Shown here piece after piece: positions 1-5,224 of a DNA stretch of 6,509 bases. Numbering within the stretch: the first letter of the stretch is position 1; each line of letters opens with the position of its first letter. The translations under genes and the position numbers were made by a program. The notes under the pieces were generated by a model. It was not told where the DNA came from, ran no database searches, and was given only the letters and a program-made list of their open reading frames with translations. The stretch is from Gemmatimonadales bacterium (GTDB taxonomy: Bacteria; Gemmatimonadota; Gemmatimonadetes; Gemmatimonadales; GWC2-71-9): assembly GCA_004525055.1 (NCBI GenBank), contig SPDF01000091.1, forward strand, positions 1 to 6,509, read 5' to 3'.

Positions 1-29
1 CCATGAGAATTCCGCCGTCGTTCTCGTGG
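1..29. terminator. Inverted repeat just past the stop of the leftward operon
   Basis: CCATGAGAA (1-9) and TTCTCGTGG (21-29) are near-complementary arms around an 11-base loop. They begin directly after the stop codon of the ABM-domain gene. In leftward RNA the arms form a 5-bp stem, a C-A mismatch and 3 more pairs; in rightward RNA the mismatch becomes a G-U pair. The window ends here, so a following T-run cannot be seen. It may be a terminator of the leftward operon, or of a convergent gene outside the window. Confidence 0.25.
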
Positions 30-341
30 TCAGGTCGATGACACGTCGTGCCAGAATGTAATCTCAGGCGGGCCGGCAAAAATGGCCGCCGCATCCCTGA
101 TGAACGCCTGGATGTGCGGGGTCTGCAGATGTGGGCCAGTGTAGGCGGCCTGGCTCGTCCAGCGCTCGTAGAGCAGGAACCGGGTATCGTCCGCAGCGCC
201 TTGCAGGGTCGTGATGCCGAGGCAATCGGGTTCCTCGGCGAGCACCGTGCGAATCAGCGGGGCGAGGGCTGCCCTCGCCACGGCGCCCTTGCCGGGCTGC
301 GCGCGATAGGTGATGACGACGGTGACGGGGGTGGCGGACAT
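30..341 (-). CDS. Putative quinol monooxygenase, ABM (antibiotic biosynthesis monooxygenase) fold
   Basis: A 103-residue protein of the small dimeric alpha/beta ABM/YgiN type; members are about 95-110 residues, so the length is typical. It opens with a beta strand (TVVITYRAQPGK, residues 7-18). Near residues 58-80 it carries the family pattern YERW...H...PHIQAF, with the paired histidines and aromatic residue that line the cofactor-free active-site cavity. There is no signal peptide or membrane segment, so it should be cytoplasmic. Family members oxidise quinols or aromatic polyketides with O2, or act in stress responses to reactive quinones; the substrate here cannot be read. The ATG at 341 is preceded by GGAG five bases upstream (complement of 347-350). 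The gene starts 24 bases after the stop of the Fe-S flavoprotein gene, so the two are probably co-transcribed. The fold is fairly sure; the activity is inferred. Confidence 0.82.
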   Translation of the reverse strand: MSATPVTVVITYRAQPGKGAVARAALAPLIRTVLAEEPDCLGITTLQGAADDTRFLLYERWTSQAAYTGPHLQTPHIQAFIRDAAAIFAGPPEITFWHDVSST

Positions 342-365
342 CGAAACTCCGGTGTGACGGGGTGG

Positions 366-1733
366 CTATCGAATATCCCCCGCCACTTGCGAATGCGCCA
401 GCGCCAGGCGCGCCTCCTCGCCAGCGGCTGCAGTCAGGTCCTGGTTTCCCATGGCCACGCCGACCTTTTTCAGGAACGCGTTGGGCGGTTCGCCGCCCGC
501 GAACACCCACATCCAGTCGTTCGGCAGTTCGGTCACTGCGCCGCCGACCGAGATCAACACCGATTTCTCCCGGACTTCTGTGGGTTGGGACTCGAACAGA
601 ACGCGGAGCTTCTTCCCTTTCAACGCCTCCCGCAGCTTCAGCGCATTCCGTTCCTTGATCCGGCTGAACTCTTCCTTCCGGTAAGAGAGGGTGACCTGGT
701 TCCCCTTTTGATAGGCCAGTCCGAGCGCGGCCTCGACCGCGCTGTCACCCCCGCCGACCACGAGGATCTTCGAGTCGACGTAGGCGTCCGCCTCGATCAG
801 GCTGTACATGACCTTGGGTAGTTGCTCCCCCGGGATGTTCAGCTTCCTTGGCGTCCCACGGCGGCCAAGGGCCAGCACCACGTTCCGGGCCCGGTAGGTC
901 CCGCCTAAGCTCGTGACGTTGAACGTTCCGTCGGCCGCCCGGTCGATGGCCTGCACTTTTTCCCCGGTGCGGATCTGAAGCCCCGCCTCTACAATGACCG
1001 AACTCCAGAACTTGAGGAGTTCCTCCTTGGAAATCTCGAGTTTCTTGAATTTCCCATGGAGTGGGAATTCGACCGGGCTCGTCATCACCAGCTTCTGCCG
1101 GGGGTATTTGGCCACCGTCCCGCCGATCTCCTCCTGCTCCAGGGTCACATAGGTCAGTGCCCGTTCTACCGCGCGGAGCGAGGCGCTCAATCCACCGGGG
1201 CCCGCGCCCACGATGCATACATCGTGGACGTCGGGCGTGCTCGGCTGCGCCGCGACCCGACGGGCGATCGTGTCGATACAGTCCCGACCCTGATTCACCG
1301 CGTTCTTGATCAGGGCCAGCCCACCGAGTTCCCCGACAATGAAGAGTCCAGAGAGGCTCGTCTCGTATTCCCGCGAGAGCCGCGGCATGTCGGCGCTGAT
1401 ACTCGGGTCGGCCATCACGATCTCGATGGCACCGACGGGGCAGACATCAGCACAGAGTCCGTGGCCGATGCACTTGTGCCCGTTCACGATGGCGGCCTTG
1501 CCCGCGATCACCGCCAGGACATTCCCCTCCGGACAGACGTCGACGCAGGCGCCGCACCCGATACAGTGCGACACATCAATGTGGGGATGCTGTGCGCGCG
1601 GTCCGCTGGAGTGGAGCTTGCCGCGTTCGGCGGCCGCCAGCGCCTCCTGCTCACGCCGGTGGGTCTTCCGGATGTGCAACACCAGGGGGCCGATGAGGAA
1701 AAGGGCAAAGACGGCGTAGATCAGCAGGTCCAT
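366..1733 (-). CDS. Membrane-anchored ferredoxin/thioredoxin-reductase-like flavoprotein fusion (NAD(P)H-FAD-FeS oxidoreductase)
   Basis: A 455-residue fusion. Residues 1-21 form one membrane helix followed by a basic stretch (IRKTHRR), so the rest should face the cytoplasm. Residues 53-105 are a two-cluster ferredoxin domain: a full CxxCxxCxxxCP (C57, C60, C63, C67), then a second motif with C88, H91, C94 and C98, where His replaces the usual second Cys. Residues 170-400 are a two-dinucleotide-domain flavoprotein: FAD-binding GAGPGG (176-181), NAD(P)-binding GGGDSA (327-332), and VVLALGRRGTP at 286-296. This resembles thioredoxin reductase/YpdA-type enzymes but lacks their redox CxxC. The domain order is that of NAD(P)H-dependent electron-transfer fusions found beside cytochrome genes. 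It would move electrons between NAD(P)H, FAD and Fe-S clusters to a membrane partner; that partner is inferred. The Shine-Dalgarno sequence is weak (GTGAG, spacing about 5). It is transcribed divergently from the cytochrome operon and leads the two-gene leftward operon. Confidence 0.88.
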   Translation of the reverse strand: MDLLIYAVFALFLIGPLVLHIRKTHRREQEALAAAERGKLHSSGPRAQHPHIDVSHCIGCGACVDVCPEGNVLAVIAGKAAIVNGHKCIGHGLCADVCPVGAIEIVMADPSISADMPRLSREYETSLSGLFIVGELGGLALIKNAVNQGRDCIDTIARRVAAQPSTPDVHDVCIVGAGPGGLSASLRAVERALTYVTLEQEEIGGTVAKYPRQKLVMTSPVEFPLHGKFKKLEISKEELLKFWSSVIVEAGLQIRTGEKVQAIDRAADGTFNVTSLGGTYRARNVVLALGRRGTPRKLNIPGEQLPKVMYSLIEADAYVDSKILVVGGGDSAVEAALGLAYQKGNQVTLSYRKEEFSRIKERNALKLREALKGKKLRVLFESQPTEVREKSVLISVGGAVTELPNDWMWVFAGGEPPNAFLKKVGVAMGNQDLTAAAGEEARLALAHSQVAGDIR

Positions 1734-1750
1734 TGTCGCTCACGAGTAGA

Positions 1751-1762
1751 TGTGATTCCACA
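1751..1762. promoter_or_regulatory. Short dyad TGTG-N4-CACA upstream of the flavoprotein gene
   Basis: TGTG (1751-1754) and CACA (1759-1762) are perfect 4-base arms, 18 bases upstream of the leftward start codon. They use the same TGTG/CACA words as the larger dyad at 1791-1814 and could be a second, weaker half of the same control region. Arms this short also arise by chance. Confidence 0.2.
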
Positions 1763-1790
1763 CCGCACGGTGCAACAGGCACAGGCAGAC

Positions 1791-1814
1791 TGCATGTGAG
1801 GGGCGTCACGTGCA
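1791..1814. promoter_or_regulatory. CRP/FNR-family operator candidate (TGTGA-N6-TCACG)
   Basis: The arms TGCATGTGA (1791-1799) and TCACGTGCA (1806-1814) are separated by six bases and match each other at 8 of 9 positions. The core TGTGA-N6-TCACG differs from the classical CRP half-site layout TGTGA-N6-TCACA at one base. The centre (1802.5) is 69 bases upstream of the leftward ATG. It is about 30 bases upstream of a possible leftward -35, TTGCAC (complement of 1770-1775), which would place the operator near -62, a usual activator position. The matching -10 (CATCTA, complement of 1747-1752) is poor. Control by a CRP/FNR-type regulator is inferred from the dyad alone. Confidence 0.5.
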
Positions 1815-1868
1815 ATCGCCGATCCGTCCGGTACGCGTCGAGTGCCTCACCGGTTACGTCGCCCGCTG

Positions 1869-1972
1869 CGATCCATTGCGGCGGAGCGGAGGGGCCGGGG
1901 CCTTGGCCGAGCACCGCGGAAGGCAATTTGCCTTCCGCAATTGAAATGCGCCGATGCATCTGCAATGGATCG
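1869..1972. repeat. Long-range 11-bp inverted repeat enclosing the central palindrome
   Basis: CGATCCATTGC (1869-1879) has an exact reverse complement, GCAATGGATCG, at 1962-1972, with 82 bases between. The right arm lies inside a further small dyad, CTGCAA (1960-1965) and TTGCAG (1973-1978). The pair is roughly centred on the 1916-1938 palindrome. It could be two operator copies in opposite orientation, allowing a looped repressor complex, or a cruciform or RNA stem. No function is established. Confidence 0.45.
1916..1938. promoter_or_regulatory. Perfect 11-1-11 palindrome in the divergent region
   Basis: GCGGAAGGCAA (1916-1926) and TTGCCTTCCGC (1928-1938) are perfectly complementary arms around a single T. 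As RNA it would fold into a 9-bp GC-rich stem with a 5-base loop on either strand. No T-run follows in either direction, so a Rho-independent terminator is unlikely. A position between two divergent promoters suits an operator for a dimeric regulator serving both operons. The dyad is certain; the role is inferred. Confidence 0.5.
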
Positions 1973-2006
1973 TTGCAGTCCGAGGTATCATCCCATCCAT
2001 CAATAG

Positions 2007-2040
2007 ACATGTAACTCTTTATATACCAATGTGTTATGCC
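2007..2040. promoter_or_regulatory. AT-rich stretch, likely core promoter of the cytochrome operon
   Basis: This is the only clearly AT-rich stretch in the intergenic region, with TATATA at 2020-2025 as a possible -10 and GTTATG at 2033-2038 as an alternative. No convincing TTGACA-like -35 lies 16-18 bases upstream, so an activator or an alternative sigma factor may be needed. If used rightward, it leaves a leader of about 150 bases before the ATG at 2187, containing the dyads at 2080 and 2131. TATATA is symmetrical, so leftward use cannot be excluded. Confidence 0.3.
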
Positions 2041-2079
2041 GGTTCTTCATAGATGAGAGTTTCGGGTAGGATCCTTGCT

Positions 2080-2097
2080 GAATACAGATCCGTATTC
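2080..2097. promoter_or_regulatory. 18-bp dyad GAATAC-N6-GTATTC upstream of the cytochrome operon
   Basis: GAATAC (2080-2085) and GTATTC (2092-2097) are perfect 6-base arms around AGATCC, whose GATC core (2087-2090) is itself symmetrical, so 16 of 18 positions obey the dyad. An outer pair, GTAGGA (2066-2071) and TCCTAC (2096-2101), overlaps it. It lies about 90 bases before the rightward ATG, where a repressor or response regulator could bind. It could also be a leader RNA stem. Confidence 0.4.
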
Positions 2098-2130
2098 CTA
2101 CGCCCCCTCAATCGTTGATCCACCGGACCA

Positions 2131-2152
2131 CCCCTACTGGCGTGGATAGGGG
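2131..2152 (+). promoter_or_regulatory. Leader hairpin CCCCTA / TAGGGG
   Basis: CCCCTA (2131-2136) and TAGGGG (2147-2152) are perfect arms around a 10-base loop, ending 34 bases before the chosen ATG at 2187. The right arm would also act as a ribosome binding site for the alternative TTG start at 2157, so the hairpin could hide that start. This reading is tentative. Confidence 0.25.
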
Positions 2153-2186
2153 CGATTTGGCTGTCAACCAACCGACTGAAAGATCG

Positions 2187-3182
2187 ATGCCCACTTCGAA
2201 TTTGGCTTCCGTCCCACGGATCGCTACGCCAGCTGCCCGCCCCGCCGTTCCCGCAACCGGCACACCCGCGCCGGTACGAATCCATGTGCCGCGGCGCCCC
2301 GCTTCGAAGCCGAAGCGCTCCCCGGCGATTACTGCGGCCCTCGCCTTCGGCGTGGTGCTGGTGGCGTTGAATCTATTCGGTATGCGCTACTACCTGCTGC
2401 CCCGGGCTGAGCAGGTTCGCGATCCGCTCCACGCCTGGCTGCGCCCATCAGGGTATCTCGGCCAGACCGCCGGGGTCCTGGCGCTCCTGATCTTCCTGTT
2501 CCTCTGGCTGTACCCGCTGCGGAAGAAGTTCCGGTGGCTCGCGTTCACGGGCGCCATCTCGAAGTGGCTCAACGTCCACGTCCTGGCCGCGCTTGGCCTT
2601 CCCTTGCTGGTGGCGGCGCACGCTACCTGGCAGTTCGGGGGCATTATCGGGCTCGGGTTCTGGTCCATGATGCTGGTCTGGTTGAGCGGCATCATCGGTC
2701 GATACATCTACGCCAAGATTCCCCGAAGTCAGGCCGGCGTCGAGCTGACCATCGAGGAAATTGGCACCCAGCGGCAGGAGTTGCTGGACGAGATCGCGTC
2801 GCGGTCGGGGCTCGACGTGAGAGAGGTCGAGGCGCTGCTTGCCGCCGATCCCTCGCCGACAGAGGGGCTTGGATTGTGGCAGACGCTGCGCCGGATGGTT
2901 CAGGACGACCTCAGTCGCCGGCGGGCTGCCGCCACGCTCCGCCGCCAGATCCGGCTGCACCGTCCGATGCAGCGCCGCGGGGATGCCGCCACGCTGAAGG
3001 AAGTACTTCGGTTGGCCAGTCGTGAAATGTCTCTGGTGCAGCAGTCCCGCATGCTCGGAGCGACGCAGAACGTCCTCCGGTTTTGGCATGTGGCCCATCG
3101 TCCCCTGGCGGTGACGGCGCTGGTGGCGGTCATCATCCACGTGGTAGTGGTCGTGTCGTTGGGCGCCACGTGGTTCCGGTAG
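2187..3182 (+). CDS. Inner-membrane di-haem b-type cytochrome with a long cytoplasmic insert
   Basis: A 331-residue membrane protein. After a Pro/Ala-rich, basic N-terminus come five predicted helices: about 47-70, 91-111, 128-147, 152-175 and 305-327. Positive charges (KPKR, LRKKFR, GRYIYAK) put the N-terminus inside and the C-terminus outside. Helix 3 carries H131 and H145 and helix 5 carries H304 and H318. Each pair is 14 residues apart, as in cytochrome b and ferric-reductase-type proteins that stack two haems b across the membrane; H301 is an extra candidate. About 125 charged, probably helical residues (176-300) lie in the cytoplasm between helices 4 and 5. It should pass electrons across the inner membrane to the multihaem cytochromes encoded next, whose first gene overlaps its stop by 13 bases. 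I chose the ATG at 2187; TTG at 2157 has a better Shine-Dalgarno (AGGGG) and is possible. I do not recognise a named family. Confidence 0.78.
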   Translation: MPTSNLASVPRIATPAARPAVPATGTPAPVRIHVPRRPASKPKRSPAITAALAFGVVLVALNLFGMRYYLLPRAEQVRDPLHAWLRPSGYLGQTAGVLALLIFLFLWLYPLRKKFRWLAFTGAISKWLNVHVLAALGLPLLVAAHATWQFGGIIGLGFWSMMLVWLSGIIGRYIYAKIPRSQAGVELTIEEIGTQRQELLDEIASRSGLDVREVEALLAADPSPTEGLGLWQTLRRMVQDDLSRRRAAATLRRQIRLHRPMQRRGDAATLKEVLRLASREMSLVQQSRMLGATQNVLRFWHVAHRPLAVTALVAVIIHVVVVVSLGATWFR

Positions 3183-5224
3183 GCAAGGCAGCCACCGGTG
3201 TTCTTCGCGGACTCGTTCGCGCCGGCATGCTGACCCTCGGCTGGGGAGTACTGATGTCCACGCCACTGGCTGGACAGATCTCGCCGGGTCCGCTCGCGAC
3301 GCCGCATGCGACGTTGGAGGGACCGACGCAGTGCACCACCTGCCACGGCAGTCGCCGCGACGCCATGGCCGGTCAATGCGCGGCCTGTCACAAGGATATT
3401 GGCCGATTGCTCGAACAGGGGCGCGGCTTTCACGGGAGCACCGACGTGAAGGGTAGGACCTGTGCCTCCTGTCACCCGGATCATGCGGGGAAGGACTTCG
3501 ACATGGTGAAGTGGCCGGACGGCAGTGCCGAGACCTTCGACCACAAGCGCGCGGGGTGGGCGCTTGCGCAGAAGCACGCCGAGGCCACGTGTGAGGATTG
3601 TCACACCGACAAGTTCCAGGTGCCGGGAGTGAAGGACCTCTCCGTTCGGAAGACCGGGCAGGGCTATACCGGCCTGGACACCACCTGTACCACCTGCCAC
3701 GAGGACATCCATCGCGGGGCGCTCAAGCAGAACTGCACGGTGTGCCACGATGCCGGCTCGTGGACGGTCACCCCGGGGTTCAACCACGACACGACCGCGT
3801 ATGGACTCGCCGACAAGCACGCCGAGGTGAAGTGCAGCGAGTGCCACCTCGCTCCGCGGCTCGCGCCCCGGAGCGACGGCAAGGGCCATCTCATTCCTGT
3901 CTATAAGCCTGTGTCGTTCGAGTCGTGCGCCAACTGCCATGCCGACCCGCACAGCGGTGGTCTCGGCCCGAAGTGCGCCGATTGCCACAGTACGCGTGGC
4001 TTCCAGGTCATCGACAAGAATCGGTTCGACCATGACCGCACCAAGTATCCGCTGCGCGGTAAGCACGTGACCACGACCTGCGCGAGCTGTCACAAGGACT
4101 TCTCGACGCCGGCGCTCAAGAAACCGGCCTTCGCCACCTGCGCCACCTGCCACAAGGACGCGCACAACGGCTCGGCCACGCTGGCCGGCCGGACCGTGGA
4201 TTGCACGGAGTGCCACACCGTCAACGGCTTTGCACGGTCGACCTACACGACCGCGAGCCACGCCACGACCCCGTACCCGCTCGAAGGGAAGCACCTGATG
4301 GTGGAGTGCGCCGCGTGCCATACCCGGAGCACCGCGACGACCGCCGCGAAGACGCTGGGGAACGCCAAGGTGGTGATACGGCCCAAGTATGCCCGTTGCC
4401 TGGACTGCCATGCCGATGATCACGGTGGCCAGCTGAAGGCGACCGCAGACAACGGCGAGTGCTCCACCTGCCATCACCTGACCGGATGGGCGCCCAGCAC
4501 TTTCGACAGCGCCGCGCACGCGAAGACCAAGCTGGTTCTCGAGGGACGCCATCAGGAGATCGCTTGCGTGGCGTGCCACGGCCTCTCGCGCCCCGAGCTG
4601 CCCCCGATGACCAACACCGCGACGATAGGCAAGGCCAAGTTCCGCTTTCAGATCGCCGAGATCGACTGCGCGGCCTGCCACCTCGATCCCCACGCCGGAA
4701 GGTTCGTGAGTGGCGGCGCGCGGGCGATGCCCACGGGGTGCCCGACCTGTCACAGCACGCTGGCGTTCCGCCCGTCAACCGCCGATATCGCGGCGCACGC
4801 CCGATTCGATTTCCCCCTCGAGGGGGCGCACCGCGCCACGGCCTGCTCAGCCTGTCACGAAGAATTGACGCGCCCCTCCACCACTACCCGGTCAACGTTG
4901 GTGCAGGGGCCGGGCGGCTTTGCCGACCTGCAGTTCGAAGCCAAGCGGGAATGCGCCGCGTGCCACGATACGCCGCATGGTGACCAGTTCGTGGCCTGGG
5001 ACGCCCGGGGTGGCTGCGCCGTCTGTCACGCCGCGGATGCCTTTGTACCGGCTGCGAAGTTTGACCACACCGCCGATGCGTCGTTTTCGCTCAACGGCGC
5101 CCACGAGAAGGTGCCCTGCGCGCGGTGCCATGTGCGCGACGCGGCGGCCCCTCCCACGACACCACTGCGCTATCGCCCCCTGTCGGGGCGCTGTGAGACC
5201 TGCCACGGCAAGGAGTCACCATGA
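3170..5224 (+). CDS. Secreted 23-haem c-type cytochrome built from seven three-haem modules
   Basis: A 684-residue exported protein if started at GTG 3170. That start gives a signal peptide with a basic n-region (K, R, R), a hydrophobic core near 19-31 and a likely cut around PLAGQ. An ATG at 3227 would lack the basic part. I count 23 CxxCH motifs. One sits alone at residue 55; seven modules begin at 70, 173, 253, 324, 410, 500 and 595; a last lone motif is at 675. Each module runs CxxCH..HxG..CxxCH..FDH..GKH..CxxCH, so three haems come with three extra histidines, enough for bis-His ligation throughout. It should sit in the periplasm or be anchored outside as an electron wire or store. It overlaps the b-type cytochrome gene by 13 bases and the next gene by 4. 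The large size and missing enzyme domain argue for electron transport, not catalysis. The exact start is uncertain. Confidence 0.9.
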   Translation: MVPVGKAATGVLRGLVRAGMLTLGWGVLMSTPLAGQISPGPLATPHATLEGPTQCTTCHGSRRDAMAGQCAACHKDIGRLLEQGRGFHGSTDVKGRTCASCHPDHAGKDFDMVKWPDGSAETFDHKRAGWALAQKHAEATCEDCHTDKFQVPGVKDLSVRKTGQGYTGLDTTCTTCHEDIHRGALKQNCTVCHDAGSWTVTPGFNHDTTAYGLADKHAEVKCSECHLAPRLAPRSDGKGHLIPVYKPVSFESCANCHADPHSGGLGPKCADCHSTRGFQVIDKNRFDHDRTKYPLRGKHVTTTCASCHKDFSTPALKKPAFATCATCHKDAHNGSATLAGRTVDCTECHTVNGFARSTYTTASHATTPYPLEGKHLMVECAACHTRSTATTAAKTLGNAKVVIRPKYARCLDCHADDHGGQLKATADNGECSTCHHLTGWAPSTFDSAAHAKTKLVLEGRHQEIACVACHGLSRPELPPMTNTATIGKAKFRFQIAEIDCAACHLDPHAGRFVSGGARAMPTGCPTCHSTLAFRPSTADIAAHARFDFPLEGAHRATACSACHEELTRPSTTTRSTLVQGPGGFADLQFEAKRECAACHDTPHGDQFVAWDARGGCAVCHAADAFVPAAKFDHTADASFSLNGAHEKVPCARCHVRDAAAPPTTPLRYRPLSGRCETCHGKESP
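3377..5191 (+). repeat. Seven protein-level three-haem modules
   Basis: Module starts, at the first Cys codon of the leading CxxCH, are 3377, 3686, 3926, 4139, 4397, 4667 and 4952, with an eighth leading motif at 5192. Periods are 103, 80, 71, 86, 90, 95 and 80 residues. The cysteines, the HxG-type, FDH/AxH-type and G(K/R/A)H-type histidines and a preceding Y/F-x-L are kept, while linkers vary. The copies are therefore old and diverged, unlike the regular repeats of the next gene. Confidence 0.8.
5211..5215 (+). promoter_or_regulatory. Ribosome binding site AGGAG for the second multihaem cytochrome
   Basis: AGGAG lies five bases before the ATG at 5221, inside the last codons of the 23-haem gene. 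With the ATGA overlap of start and stop it fixes the start and indicates coupled translation. Confidence 0.75.

Larger units (their letters stand above)
1734..2186. other. Divergent intergenic region, 453 bp, no gene
   Basis: This gap separates the leftward Fe-S flavoprotein operon from the rightward cytochrome operon, so it must hold both promoters. Short reading frames cross it on both strands, but they have no recognisable motif, no good ribosome binding site, and run into the flanking genes. It is unusually rich in dyads, listed separately: 1751-1762, 1791-1814, 1869-1879 with 1962-1972, 1916-1938, 1960-1978, 2080-2097 and 2131-2152. Only about 2000-2040 is AT-rich. No tRNA or known riboswitch was recognised. 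Confidence 0.8.

Noticed and set aside
1056..1799. Long plus-strand open frame opposite the Fe-S flavoprotein
   Set aside because: Its translation has no domain, while the minus strand encodes clear ferredoxin, FAD and NAD(P) motifs over the same bases.
1916..1938. Palindrome as a Rho-independent terminator
   Set aside because: No T-run follows on either strand, and it lies upstream of both divergent genes, not after a gene.
1651..2034. Possible small genes in the divergent intergenic region (both strands)
   Set aside because: They overlap the flavoprotein start, lack convincing ribosome binding sites, and have Pro/Arg/Ser-rich compositions without recognisable motifs.
2115..2186. Upstream TTG start (2115) for the b-type cytochrome
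   Set aside because: There is no Shine-Dalgarno before it, and the added residues hold no feature; ATG 2187 or TTG 2157 is more plausible.
1900..2186. Sigma-54 promoter ahead of the cytochrome operon
   Set aside because: I found no GG-N10-GC core with the expected TGGCAC and TTGC words.
2900..4753. Very long open frame on the minus strand opposite the 23-haem gene
   Set aside because: The opposite strand has 23 in-frame CxxCH, a signal peptide and operon overlaps. The antisense translation is low-complexity Arg/Gly/Ala/Val text with no motif, as expected opposite a GC-rich gene.
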